From positions 1 through 64,000 of the forward strand of contig MKUP01000028.1 in the NCBI GenBank assembly GCA_001898625.1: a stretch of DNA of 64,000 bases, in the 5' to 3' direction. Numbering within the stretch: position 1 is the first letter of the stretch; the number at the start of each line of letters is the position of its first letter. The notes beneath the pieces are model-generated. The model made no database searches. It was not told the DNA's origin and saw nothing but the letters and a program-made list of their open reading frames with translations. The DNA is from Burkholderiales bacterium 67-32 (GTDB taxonomy: Bacteria > Pseudomonadota > Gammaproteobacteria > Burkholderiales > Burkholderiaceae_B). This document shows, in pieces, positions 8,906 through 17,631 of this stretch. The translations under genes and the position numbers were made by a program.

Positions 8906-10654
8906 TTAGCCGATGGGCGTCAGCGCGTTCTCCAGCGCCTGGGCGGTCAGCGGCCGCGAGAACCAGAATCCCTGTGCTTCGTCGCAGCCCAGTTCGCCCA
9001 GCCGGCGGGCGTGGGCGGCGGTCTCCACGCCTTCGGCGGTGACCTTGATGCCCAGCGCGTGGGCCATGCCGATGATGGCGCTGATGATCGCGTCGCCGTT
9101 CTTGACCGACGAGATCGCCCGCACCAGCGAACGGTCGATCTTGATGCGGTTGACCGGGAAGCGCGCCAGGTAGGCGAAGCTGGAATAGCCGGTGCCGAAG
9201 TCGTCGATCGCGATGGCCACGCCCAGCTTGCGCAGGCTTTGCAGCGTATCCGAGACCTGGCGGGTGTTGTCCAGCAGCAGTCCTTCGGTGATCTCCAGTT
9301 CGAGGCAGCCCGGCGGCAGGTGCCAGCGTTCGAGGGCGGAGGCGACCACGCCGTACAGCTTGCGGTCGCGCAGCTGGGTGGGAGAAATGTTGATGGCCAT
9401 GCACGGTGACTGGCCGAACTTGGCATGCAGGCGCACCGCCTGCTGGCAAGCGGTATCGATTACCCATGCCCCCAGTTCGTCCATCAGGCCCAGGTCTTCG
9501 GCCATGGGGACGAATTCGGAGGGGCCCACGGCGCCGAGCCGGGGATGCTGCCAGCGCAGCAGGGTCTCGGTACGGGTGATGTGGCCGGTGCCCAGATCGA
9601 CCTGGGGCTGGTAGGCCAGCGAGAACTGGCGGGTTTCCACCGCCTCGCGCAGCAGGGTTTCGAGATGATTGCGGCGCGCCGACTGCGTCTGCATGCCGAA
9701 GTCGAAATGCCGGGCGGTACCGCCGCCGCTGCGGCTGGCCGCGTGCAGGGCCAGCAGGGCGCGCTGCAGCAGCGCCCGGGCATCGTTGCCGGCGGTGGGA
9801 TGGGAGCTGACCCCGATGCTGGCGGTGACGTGCAGGGTCGCCGAGGCGAACGGGATGGGCCGCGAGACTTCCGCCAGCAGCGCGGTCTCGCGCTCGGCGG
9901 ACAACGTGTTGCGGCCGGTGGAGATCATGACGAACAGCGAACCGCGCATCAGCCCGAGCACGTGCTCGTCGCCGCACAGGCGCTTCAGGCGGGCCGCCAC
10001 CTGCTTGATGGCGGTGTCGGCGGCGGCATGGCCGAGGGTGTCGCGCAGCTTGCGCAGGTTGTCCAGTTCCAGCAGCACCAGCAGGACCGGATCGCTGCCG
10101 GTTTTCGCGCGCTCCAGCGCCAGCCCCAGGCGCTCTTCCAGCAACTCCTGGTTGGGCAGGCCCGTCAGCGGATCGTGGTGCAGCAGGTGCCAGAGTTGCA
10201 GGCCATTGCGCGGGCGGCGGGAGTTGTCGAAGACCGTGCCCACGTAGCCGGCGGTCTGGCCGTCGGCCTGGGTCAGCCGGCTCAGGGCCAGCGTGACGGT
10301 GACGCGGGCGCCGTTGCGGCGCATGTAGGTCCAGTCGGCTTCCGCGCCCTGGCTGGCGATCATTTCGGAATCGGGATGCAGGCCGACGATGTCACGCACC
10401 GGGGGCGAGGCCAGTTCGCCCTGGCGCAGGGCCAGTTCGGACGGGTCGTGAAGGGCGTCGAAGCGCAGCTTGCCGACCAACTGGCCGGCGGAATAGCCGG
10501 TGATGCGCTCGTAGGCGGGATTCACCATGGTGAACACGCCATGCGCATCGCACATGAATATGCCGCAAGGAGCCGACTGCATCGCCAGTTGATAGGCGGT
10601 GGCGGTCCATTGCTGAGCGGACCACGCCGTCGTGGCGCCCGCATCGTTGTGCAC
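8906..10654 (-). CDS. PAS-GGDEF-EAL cyclic-di-GMP protein with degenerate GGDEF
   Basis: 582 residues from a GTG start with GGAGG nine bases upstream; an ATG at 10681 is an alternative. Order: PAS domain (about 20-140, NPAYERITGYSAGQL), GGDEF-like domain, EAL domain to the C-terminus. The active-site GGDEF loop reads RGSLF, so cyclase activity is unlikely. The EAL domain keeps ETLLRW, NISPTQL, LEITEGLLLD, IDDFGTGYSS, KIDRSLV and AEGVE, so phosphodiesterase activity is plausible. It probably lowers c-di-GMP in response to a cytoplasmic PAS signal. No transmembrane segment is evident. Confidence 0.9.
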   Translation of the reverse strand: MHNDAGATTAWSAQQWTATAYQLAMQSAPCGIFMCDAHGVFTMVNPAYERITGYSAGQLVGKLRFDALHDPSELALRQGELASPPVRDIVGLHPDSEMIASQGAEADWTYMRRNGARVTVTLALSRLTQADGQTAGYVGTVFDNSRRPRNGLQLWHLLHHDPLTGLPNQELLEERLGLALERAKTGSDPVLLVLLELDNLRKLRDTLGHAAADTAIKQVAARLKRLCGDEHVLGLMRGSLFVMISTGRNTLSAERETALLAEVSRPIPFASATLHVTASIGVSSHPTAGNDARALLQRALLALHAASRSGGGTARHFDFGMQTQSARRNHLETLLREAVETRQFSLAYQPQVDLGTGHITRTETLLRWQHPRLGAVGPSEFVPMAEDLGLMDELGAWVIDTACQQAVRLHAKFGQSPCMAINISPTQLRDRKLYGVVASALERWHLPPGCLELEITEGLLLDNTRQVSDTLQSLRKLGVAIAIDDFGTGYSSFAYLARFPVNRIKIDRSLVRAISSVKNGDAIISAIIGMAHALGIKVTAEGVETAAHARRLGELGCDEAQGFWFSRPLTAQALENALTPIG

Positions 10655-10809
10655 GGTCTCATTCCTCCACGACCAGGACATTCTGCCGTGCCGGCCCCGC
10701 CGGCACGGCATCTATTGAATCACAAGCGGCCAGGGCGCGGCAGGCGATGATGGCGCTGCGCCACGACTTTTCAGGGATCTCCCTGAGTGGCGCTTTCCGG
10801 GCTGTCGAC

Positions 10810-10935
10810 TTTTTTTGCCGCCGGGCCGCCCCAAGGCAAAAAGCACCCCCTCGGGGGGCAGCGCCGCCGCGTAGCGGCAAGCGTGGGGGCATTTTTTGCC
10901 GCCGGGCCGCCCCAAGGCAAAAAACGCCCCCTCGT
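10810..10935. repeat. intergenic repeat, family B, two tandem copies
   Basis: Two near-identical units begin at 10810 and 10892, each with the core TTTTTTGCCGCCGGGCCGCC followed by CCAAGGCAAAAA and CCCCCTC, separated by about 82 bases. A third copy in opposite orientation lies at 14505-14537. The 326-base gap 10655-10980 holds nothing else that I can see beyond these repeats and short GC hairpins. Confidence 0.85.
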
Positions 10936-10980
10936 AGCGGCTTTTTTTGTAACCGTGGCCGCGGGAAGGCCGGCACGGCC

Positions 10981-11406
10981 TCAGGCTTTCAGCCGGGCAT
11001 CCATCGTGATCTGCGCGTTCAGCAGCTTGGACACCGGGCAGCCCGCCTTGGCCGCGTTGGCGGCCGCCTCGAAGGCGGCCCGGGCGGCGCCGGGAATGGC
11101 GGCCTCCACGTCCAGGTGCACCGCCGTGATCGAGAAGCCGTCGCCGACCTTGTCCAGCGTGACCGTGGCGGTGGTCGCTATGTTTTCCGCGGTCATGCCC
11201 GCCTTGCCCAGCTCGGCGGACAAGGCCATCGAGAAGCAGCCGGCATGGGCCGCGCCTATCAATTCCTCGGGGTTGGTGCCCTTGCCGCCCTCGAAGCGGG
11301 TATGGAAGCTGTACGGGGTTTGCGACAGCACGCCGCTCTCGGTGCTGAGCGTGCCCTTGCCGTCCTTGATGCCGCCTTTCCAGACGGCCGAAGCCGATTT
11401 CTTCAT
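10981..11406 (-). CDS. osmC: OsmC/Ohr-family peroxiredoxin
   Basis: 141 residues from the ATG with AGGAGG upstream. The two redox cysteines are in AAHAGCFSMAL and AGCPVSKLL, with the family motif GTNPEELIGAAH. OsmC reduces organic hydroperoxides in the cytoplasm. It stands alone, divergent from the LysR-type regulator, with about 120 bases between the starts. Confidence 0.92.
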   Translation of the reverse strand: MKKSASAVWKGGIKDGKGTLSTESGVLSQTPYSFHTRFEGGKGTNPEELIGAAHAGCFSMALSAELGKAGMTAENIATTATVTLDKVGDGFSITAVHLDVEAAIPGAARAAFEAAANAAKAGCPVSKLLNAQITMDARLKA

Positions 11407-11527
11407 GAACGCCTCCTGCTTGACAGAGCCACCCAGCTTAACGCCGGGCGGCCGGCGCGGGCCGGGAGGGAATCGCAAGCGGCTGTAACGCCTCGGCGCG
11501 CGGGGCGGTCAAACTACAATCCACGCG

Positions 11528-12799
11528 ATGCACGGGACACGAACGGACATGACGCGGCACGTCGCGGCGGACACGCGGGCCGTCGTGCCGCTGCGCGTGC
11601 TGCGCGCGGTCGCCGCGGTGGCGCAGGCCGGCGGCGTGACCCCGGCCGCGCTGGCGCTGCACCAGTCCGCCTCGTCCGTGACCCGCGCCGTCCAGGAGGC
11701 GGAGTCGCTGCTGGGCATACGCCTGTTCGACCGCGGCGCGCGGGGCATGGCCGCCACGCCGGCGGGCGAGGTGCTGGCGCTGCGGGTTGCGCGCGCAATG
11801 GCCTTGCTGCGCGCGGCCGCGGAAGGATTGCGGCTGCGCGGCGCGCCGGCTTCGGTCATGGCGCTGCCGCGATTGGTCGGCGATACCTCGCTGGCGGCGC
11901 TGGCCCTGCGCGCCGACCATGCCACCGAAGGCGCCGCCGCGGATGCGCTGGGCATTTCCCAGTCGGCGCTGCATCAGGCGCTGCGCCGGCTCGAACACCT
12001 GGCCAAGCTGCCGCTGTTCGAGCGCACGCGGGTCGGTACGCGGCTGAACGAATCGGGCCGCTGGCTGCTGCTGCACGCGCGCCGGGCGGTGGCCGAGATC
12101 CGTATCGGCCACGAGGAACTGGCGCGCTGGCGAGGCCTGGGCGGGCGTCGCGTATCGATAGGCTCGCTGCCCATGACGGGCGACGTGCTGGTGCCGCGCG
12201 CGGCCGCGCTCGCGATCGGCGCCGAGTCCGATATTTCCCTGACCATCAAGGGCGGCACCTACGAAGCGCTGACCGAGATGCTGCGCGCCGCCGACATCGA
12301 TTTCATGGTCGGTCCCCTGCGCGGAGCCGCGCTGGCCGCCGACTTCGTCGAAGAGGTGTTGTTCATCGATCGCTTCGTCGCGGTCGTGCGGGCCGGCCAT
12401 CCGCTGCTGGCGCGCCGCCGGCGCCCCTCGCTGCGCCAGCTGGCGACCTATCCCTGGGTCGGGCCCCTGCCCGGCACGCCTGCGCAGCGGGTGTTCGACC
12501 ACCTGTTCGCGCAGGCGGGCATCCCCATGCCCGGCGTTTCCATGCAGGCCCACAGCACGGCGGTGGTGCGGTCGGTCCTGCTGTCGGGCGACCACGTGGC
12601 GCTGGTCTCGCCGCTGCAGGTCAGGGCGGAGGTGGCGGCCGGCCTGCTGGTCCATGCATGCGGTCCCCTGGCCGGCACGGAGCGCGGCATCGGCATCACC
12701 CAGCGGCGCGACGCCCTGGCGTCGTCGGCCTGCCTGGCCGCCATGGCGGCCTTGCGCCAGGCGGCGGCCGAGGCCATTGTCATGCCCATCGATAAGTAG
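11528..12799 (+). CDS. LysR-type regulator with two N-terminal HTH domains
   Basis: 423 residues against about 300 for a normal LysR protein. Residues about 22-95 form one winged HTH (LRVLRAVAAVAQAG, ALHQSASSVTRAVQEAE, LFDRGARGMAATPAGE). Residues about 125-200 form a second (GAAADALGISQSALHQALRRLE, LPLFERTRVGTRLNESG). A normal periplasmic-binding-like effector domain follows (FMVGPLRGA, FVAVVRAGHPL, ALVSPLQV). The start could also be the ATG at 11549. It precedes a Bug receptor gene by about 155 bases and may control it; this is inference. Confidence 0.85.
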   Translation: MHGTRTDMTRHVAADTRAVVPLRVLRAVAAVAQAGGVTPAALALHQSASSVTRAVQEAESLLGIRLFDRGARGMAATPAGEVLALRVARAMALLRAAAEGLRLRGAPASVMALPRLVGDTSLAALALRADHATEGAAADALGISQSALHQALRRLEHLAKLPLFERTRVGTRLNESGRWLLLHARRAVAEIRIGHEELARWRGLGGRRVSIGSLPMTGDVLVPRAAALAIGAESDISLTIKGGTYEALTEMLRAADIDFMVGPLRGAALAADFVEEVLFIDRFVAVVRAGHPLLARRRRPSLRQLATYPWVGPLPGTPAQRVFDHLFAQAGIPMPGVSMQAHSTAVVRSVLLSGDHVALVSPLQVRAEVAAGLLVHACGPLAGTERGIGITQRRDALASSACLAAMAALRQAAAEAIVMPIDK

Positions 12800-12954
12800 A
12801 ACGCAACGCAGGCTCCCCAACACGCAAGGCTGGGCCCGCATCGGCACGGGCGCAGTTCGTATACTGCCCGGCAAGGAAAACCTCCGGCGCTGCGTGGCGG
12901 CTTCACGCGGTGCACGGTCGGTGGAAACGACAAGAAAACAGGGGAGACCACGAC

Positions 12955-13950
12955 ATGTGGAATAGCTTGCGCGCAACGATTTTTCTGACGGTCCCGGCCA
13001 TCATGGCCTGCGCGGCCACCAGCGCGGTCCACGCGCAGGATGCCGCCGCCAGTTATCCCAATCGGCCGTTGCGTCTGGTGGTGCCTTTCACGCCGGGTGG
13101 TTCCACCGACATTCTGGGGCGCACCATCGGCCAGCAACTGAACCAGGCCTGGGGCCAGGCCGTGGTGGTCGAGAACGTGCCGGGTGCCGGCGGCAGCATC
13201 GGCGCGGACAAGGTCGCCAAGGCGCCCGCCGATGGCTACACGCTGTTGATGGGCCACATCGGCACGCTGGCCGTGACTCCTTCGCTGTACACCAAGCTGC
13301 CTTATGACCCGCTCAAGGCCTTCGCCGCCGTAGCCTGGGTGGCGCGCGTTCCCAACGTGCTGGTGGTGCATCCCTCGGTCCAGGCGAAGAGCCTGCGGGA
13401 ACTGGTCGCCTATGCCAAGGCCCATCCCGACGCGATCAACTACGGATCCGGCGGCAACGGCAGCGCCGCCCACATCGCCACCGAATACCTCAAGCTGCAA
13501 AGCGGGGCGAGCATGCAGCACGTGCCCTACAAGGGCACCGCGCCGGCGGTCAACGATCTCGTCGCCGGCCACATCAAGGTCATGTTCACCGGCGTGCCCG
13601 CGGTGATCGCGCAGATCAAGGCCGGCCAGCTGCGGCCGATCGCGGTATCCTCGCCCCAGCGCGTCAAGATGCTGCCCGACGTGCCCACCGTGGCCGAGAG
13701 CGGCTATCCGGGCTTCGAGGCGGACCAGTGGTATGGCGTGGTCGCGCCGGCGGGTACGCCGCGCGAAGTGGTGGCCAAGCTGAACAAGCAGATCAACCAG
13801 TCCTTGTCGTCGCCCGAGATCGAGCAACGCCTGGCCAGCGAAGGCGCCGAGGCCACGCCCAACCCGCCCGAGGTCTTTGCCAAGCTGATCAACGCCGAGA
13901 TCGCCCGCTGGCGGCCGGTGATCGAGAAGGGCGGTGTCAAGGTGGATTGA
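12955..13950 (+). CDS. Bug-family (TctC-like) periplasmic solute receptor
   Basis: 331 residues from the ATG after GGGGAGA; the earlier start at 12910 lacks support. The signal peptide ends near AVHAQDAAA. Signatures are PNRPLRLVVPFTPGGSTDILGR, VVENVPGAGGSIGADKVAKA, YGSGGNGSAAHIATEYLK and HVPYKGTAPAVNDLVAGH. Substrate is unknown. The upstream two-HTH regulator is a candidate controller. A strong hairpin terminator follows 25 bases after the stop. Confidence 0.93.
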   Translation: MWNSLRATIFLTVPAIMACAATSAVHAQDAAASYPNRPLRLVVPFTPGGSTDILGRTIGQQLNQAWGQAVVVENVPGAGGSIGADKVAKAPADGYTLLMGHIGTLAVTPSLYTKLPYDPLKAFAAVAWVARVPNVLVVHPSVQAKSLRELVAYAKAHPDAINYGSGGNGSAAHIATEYLKLQSGASMQHVPYKGTAPAVNDLVAGHIKVMFTGVPAVIAQIKAGQLRPIAVSSPQRVKMLPDVPTVAESGYPGFEADQWYGVVAPAGTPREVVAKLNKQINQSLSSPEIEQRLASEGAEATPNPPEVFAKLINAEIARWRPVIEKGGVKVD

Positions 13951-13975
13951 GCGTTCTTTCCGCCACGGTTGGACC

Positions 13976-14005
13976 AAGGGCCCGGCGTGTTTGCGCCGGG
14001 CCCTT
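13976..14005 (+). terminator. terminator after the Bug receptor
   Basis: Perfect 12-base arms AAGGGCCCGGCG and CGCCGGGCCCTT around a six-base loop. The T-tract is weak (TTGTTG), but the stem is very stable. Confidence 0.75.
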
Positions 14006-14205
14006 GTTGCGTTGCCGATACGCCTGGCGTCACCCCGTTGTCACCCGATGCTGCGGGACCCGCGATAGATCGGCCCGGGACGCGGATCTGCCCACGCGGC
14101 GGTGGAAAGGGTTACATCTGAGAAGGTAAAACATTCGCGAAAATCGGCAGGCAGCGAAGGCCATGGATTAAGCTTTGCCCAACCTCATTTCAATTGGAGG
14201 GCATG

Positions 14206-14496
14206 ATGCTCGAGTGGCTTCGTAGGTGGGTACTGAGTCACGCCCCGACCCCGGAAAGAGAAGCGGAGAAGGCGCTGAACGAGGCGCGGCTGGCGCTGTA
14301 TCGCGCCGAGCAGCGGGTTCGCGATGCGATCATGTACGCGGAGTACTACCGCGAGCGGGTCAGCTTTCTGAAGCGGGTCAAGGAAGAAGGCATCGAGAAC
14401 GTGACCGACGTGCGGGCCATGCGTCCGTATGCGGGGCAGGCCGGGAGTTCGCAGGCGACGCTGCGGCTGCATCCGAAGGCGGTCACGAACGAGTAG
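14206..14496 (+). CDS. small helical protein of unknown function
   Basis: 96 residues starting MLEWLRRWVL; GGAGG lies five bases before the ATG at 14206 (an ATG at 14203 is too close). Residues about 18-65 are charged and strongly helical (REAEKALNEARLALYRAEQR), likely a coiled coil; no membrane segment or known motif is seen. It is free-standing between a terminator and a family B repeat that can form a hairpin at its 3' end. I do not recognise the family. Confidence 0.7.
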   Translation: MLEWLRRWVLSHAPTPEREAEKALNEARLALYRAEQRVRDAIMYAEYYRERVSFLKRVKEEGIENVTDVRAMRPYAGQAGSSQATLRLHPKAVTNE

Positions 14497-14504
14497 TCGC
14501 GTAT

Positions 14505-14537
14505 TTTGCCTTGAGGCGGCCCGGCGGCAAAAAAAAG
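14505..14537. repeat. intergenic repeat, family B, inverted copy
   Basis: Reverse complement of the units at 10810 and 10892 (TTTTGCCTTGAGGCGGCCCG then GCGGCAAAAAAAA). Placed just after the small helical protein gene, where the A-run gives it terminator potential. Confidence 0.75.
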
Positions 14538-14579
14538 CCTCCGCTAGGGAGGCTTGCATTGCAACTATCCGAGGATAGT

Positions 14580-14656
14580 TGGTAGGGTGGGAGGGACTCG
14601 AACCCTCGACTCTCTGATTAAAAGTCAGATACTCTAACCAACTGAGTTACCACCCC
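14580..14656 (-). tRNA. tRNA-Lys (anticodon TTT)
   Basis: 77 bases including an encoded CCA end. Reading the minus strand: acceptor GGGGTGG pairing CCACCCT, D-arm AACTCAGTTGGTTAGAGT, anticodon loop CTTTTAA with TTT, T-loop TTCGAGT between GAGGG and CCCTC. Confidence 0.96.
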
Positions 14657-14711
14657 ACGTACTCACGGAGTTCGCTGCTCGATCAACTGAGCTTGCGACC
14701 CGAAGCCCAAA

Positions 14712-14740
14712 ATTATGGCAACCTGAAGACGCTTTGTCAA
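14712..14740 (-). promoter_or_regulatory. sigma-70 promoter of tRNA-Lys
   Basis: On the minus strand, a perfect TTGACA box, 17-base spacer and CATAAT, about 55 bases upstream of the tRNA 5' end. Confidence 0.8.
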
Positions 14741-14773
14741 ATGAAAAGGGCCGGTATATCCGGCCCTTTTCAT
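14741..14773 (-). terminator. terminator of the tol-pal operon
   Basis: Perfect 14-base arms ATGAAAAGGGCCGG and CCGGCCCTTTTCAT around TATAT, located 18 bases past the cpoB stop; A/T flanks make it work in either direction. Confidence 0.85.
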
Positions 14774-14791
14774 TTTTGAACGGGTATCGCG

Positions 14792-15565
14792 TCACTTCAG
14801 GAGTTCGAGACGATCCTTCGCGGTCTGCGCGGCGGGTACGCCCGGATAGTCGCGCACGATGCGTTCGAGCGTGGTGCGCGCGCCGCGCCGGTCGTTCAGT
14901 TCGACCTGGCTGCCGGCGATGACCAGCAGCGCGTCGGGCGCGCGGACGTTGGTGGGGAAATTCTTGACCAGCGCCTGCTGCTGCGTGATGGCCGCCTTGT
15001 AGTCCTTGAGCGCGTAGTGGCTGCTGCCGACGTAGAACTGCGCGGCGGGCGCGTACGGGCTCTGGGGGTACTGGCGGACGAAGTTCGACAGGGCGGGAAT
15101 GGCGTCGGCGTAGTTGCCGTTGCGGAACAGGTCGATGGCGGCGTCATAGGCGCGCTTTTCGTCGGCGCCCACGGTGGCCTGCTGCCCGTCGATCGAGGCG
15201 GTCTGGGGCTCGAGGCGCTTGAGGCGCGTGTCGACGTCCAGGTAGATGTCTTTCTGGGCCTGCTGGGTGTCGGCCACCTGCTTGGTCAGGATTTCGATCT
15301 GACCGCGCAGGCGGGCGATTTCCTGCTGCAACTGCTCGATCTGCGATGCAAGCTGCAACTGGCTGCGCTGGCTCTGGGCCAGGTCGTCGGTCAGCTTGCG
15401 GCCTTGCTGATCAGAGCGCTCGCGCACTTCCTTGCGCAGGTCGATGATGGCCTGGCGCGCCTCGTCGTCGGAGAACAGGGCCGCGTGGGCCGAGAAACCC
15501 GTCAAGCTGGCGCCGATGCAGGCGGTGGCGGCCAGCAGCCGGAGGCGGGAAGTGCGGAGCGTCAT
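14792..15565 (-). CDS. cpoB: cell division coordinator CpoB (YbgF)
   Basis: 257 residues. A signal peptide ends near FSAHA; residues about 30-110 form a trimerising coiled coil rich in Gln/Leu (QLQQEIARLRGQIEILTKQV), followed by TPR repeats (AYDAAIDLFRNGNYADAIPAL, KDYKAAI). CpoB is periplasmic, binds TolA and coordinates PBP1B with outer-membrane constriction at division. Last gene of the Tol-Pal operon, 12 bases after pal. Confidence 0.94.
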   Translation of the reverse strand: MTLRTSRLRLLAATACIGASLTGFSAHAALFSDDEARQAIIDLRKEVRERSDQQGRKLTDDLAQSQRSQLQLASQIEQLQQEIARLRGQIEILTKQVADTQQAQKDIYLDVDTRLKRLEPQTASIDGQQATVGADEKRAYDAAIDLFRNGNYADAIPALSNFVRQYPQSPYAPAAQFYVGSSHYALKDYKAAITQQQALVKNFPTNVRAPDALLVIAGSQVELNDRRGARTTLERIVRDYPGVPAAQTAKDRLELLK

Positions 15566-15577
15566 GAGGGTGGATCC

Positions 15578-16114
15578 TTAGCGGTAGGCGATGTCGGCGC
15601 GGCGGTTCTCGGCGCGCGAGGCTTCGTCCGTGCCGGTGGACTTGAGCTTTTCCTTGCCGAAGCTGATGGCTTCGACCTGGTCGTCGCGCACGCCCAGCAG
15701 CACCATCATGCGGCGCACGGCTTCGGAGCGGCGCTGGCCCAGGGCCAGGTTGTACTCGCTGCTGCCGACGTCGTCGGTATTGCCCTCGATCACGACCTTG
15801 CGGTTGCGGTTGTTGTTCAGGAAGCGCGAGTGGTTCTCGACGATGGGACGGTACTGGTCCTTGACCACGTAGCTGTCGAAGTCGAAGTACACCGAGCGCT
15901 GGGCCAGCACGCCCTTGGGATCGTTCAGGGGATCCAGGCCTTGCTGGGTGGTGTCGACACGGGCGACGCCGTTGGGATTGGCGCCGGTGTTCTGGCCGGA
16001 GCGGTCTTCGACCGGGACGTTGCTGCTCTCATCGAGCTTGACGGGGCTGCTGCAAGCCGAGACTACCGCGACAACGCTCGCCACGACGAACATTTTGAAT
16101 GCACGAGTAGACAT
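15578..16114 (-). CDS. pal: peptidoglycan-associated lipoprotein Pal
   Basis: 178 residues from the ATG after AAGGA. The lipobox VVSAC places the lipidated Cys near residue 21, and the C-terminal OmpA-like domain shows VYFDFDSYVVKD, IEGNTDDVGSSEYNLALGQRRS and RAENRRADIAY, binding diaminopimelate in peptidoglycan. Partner of TolB in the outer-membrane tether. An in-frame upstream ATG at 16222 would destroy the signal peptide and is rejected. Confidence 0.97.
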   Translation of the reverse strand: MSTRAFKMFVVASVVAVVSACSSPVKLDESSNVPVEDRSGQNTGANPNGVARVDTTQQGLDPLNDPKGVLAQRSVYFDFDSYVVKDQYRPIVENHSRFLNNNRNRKVVIEGNTDDVGSSEYNLALGQRRSEAVRRMMVLLGVRDDQVEAISFGKEKLKSTGTDEASRAENRRADIAYR

Positions 16115-16269
16115 GATTTTTCCTTGGGTTCCGAGGGACGATAGTGGGTTGGAAAAGACGATGACCAGACCGAAACGTGATCCTAAAGTGTCACATGAGC
16201 CCCACGGCGCGCAAGGTTGCAAGACGTGACAACGATGCGGCGCCGCGACAGCGGGGCCCGTTCAGGTAA

Positions 16270-17631
16270 TCAATTGTTCAGGAAAGGCCCCCAGGTGGGT
16301 TCGCGTACGTCGCCGTTGAGTACCGACAGTGTCTGGGTAATGCGACCGTCGCTCGAAACCGCAGCCAGCACGCCACGGCCGGACTGCGATGTTGCATAGA
16401 GAATCATCTTTCCGTTGGGAGCAAAGCTGGGGGATTCGTCCCGGCCGCCGTTGGTGAGAACGAGCTCATTACCGGTGGCGAGGTCTAGGGAAGCTATCTG
16501 GAAGCCGGCGCGGCGGGTGACGTACAGCAAGGTTTTGCCATCAGGCGACAACTGGGGAGAAATATTGTAAGTCCCTTTGAACGTGACGCGCTCGACTTGA
16601 TTGCCATCCAGGTTCAGACGATAGATCTGCGGGCTGCCGCCGCGGTCGCTGGTGAAGAGAATGGCGCGGCCGTCGGGCGTGAAAACGGGCTCGGTATCGA
16701 TGCCTGGGGACTGGGTCAGCCGCCGCAGGCCCGAGCCGTCGGCGTTCAGCATGTACAGCTGGGACAGGCCGTCGCGGGTCAAAACGACCGCCAGGCGGTT
16801 GCCATCGGGCGCCCAGGCGGGGGCGCTGTTGTTGCCCTTGAAATTGGCAACCGGTACCCGTTGGCCCGTGGTGATAGTGTGCACATACACAACAGGCTTG
16901 CGCGATTCGAAGCTCACATAGGCCAGGCGGGTGCCGTCGGGCGACCAGGCGGGCGAGATGATGGGCTCGCGCGAGCGCAGGGCGGTCTGGGCGTTCTGGC
17001 CGTCGGCGTCGGCGATCTGCAGTTCGTAGATGTTGTCGCGCTTGAGCACGTAGGCGATGCGTGTTGCGAAAATGCCACGATCACCGGTCAGCTTCTCGTA
17101 GATGCGGTCGGCGATCTGGTGCGCGGTGCGGCGCATCTCGTTCGCGCCAGAAGCGAAGGCCACGCCGTCGATCTGGGCCTGCTTGACCGTGTCGGCCAGG
17201 CGATAGCGCACGTCGTAGCGGCCATCGCCGGTGCGCTGCACGCTACCCACGGCCAGCGCGTCGGCGCCGCGGGTCTTCCAGGCGGCAAAGCCGATGACGG
17301 CCGAGTCCGACAGTGGGGTGTCCCCGGCATCGATGATGCGGAACAGGCCGGTGCGGTTCAGGTCGGCGCGGATGATTTCCGCGATCGCCTTGCCCTGCGG
17401 GTCGGCCGATTCGAAGTTGGCGATGGCCACCGGATACTGGTTGGCGCCGGCGCCCGAGATCTGGACGGTCAGCTGGGCGCGGGCCGGAGCGGAGCCCAGG
17501 GCGAAAGCCGTCGCGGCCAGCGCCGCGGCGCATTGCAGGAGCCGCCGTCCTAGCCGGGTGCCGAGGTCACGCAGGCGAGCGCTGCCGGACAGGGCGGACG
17601 AGGGGGGGAAAGCGGGATTTGCAAATGTCAT
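16270..17631 (-). CDS. tolB: Tol-Pal system periplasmic protein TolB
   Basis: 453 residues with an N-terminal signal region ending near PARAQLTV, an N-terminal alpha/beta domain, then a six-bladed propeller with recurring xPDGxx blades (WSPDGTRLAYVS, WAPDGNRLAVV, FTPDGRAILFTS, LSPDGKTLLYV, FAPNGKMILYA). The start ATG overlaps the tolA stop in an ATGA. The stretch before the signal peptide is unusually long (about 30 residues), so a later start is possible. It links Pal with TolA. Confidence 0.95.
   Translation of the reverse strand: MTFANPAFPPSSALSGSARLRDLGTRLGRRLLQCAAALAATAFALGSAPARAQLTVQISGAGANQYPVAIANFESADPQGKAIAEIIRADLNRTGLFRIIDAGDTPLSDSAVIGFAAWKTRGADALAVGSVQRTGDGRYDVRYRLADTVKQAQIDGVAFASGANEMRRTAHQIADRIYEKLTGDRGIFATRIAYVLKRDNIYELQIADADGQNAQTALRSREPIISPAWSPDGTRLAYVSFESRKPVVYVHTITTGQRVPVANFKGNNSAPAWAPDGNRLAVVLTRDGLSQLYMLNADGSGLRRLTQSPGIDTEPVFTPDGRAILFTSDRGGSPQIYRLNLDGNQVERVTFKGTYNISPQLSPDGKTLLYVTRRAGFQIASLDLATGNELVLTNGGRDESPSFAPNGKMILYATSQSGRGVLAAVSSDGRITQTLSVLNGDVREPTWGPFLNN

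Noticed and set aside
14580-14656. tRNA-Lys as an attachment site
   Set aside because: No integrase or repeat of the tRNA end is seen nearby.
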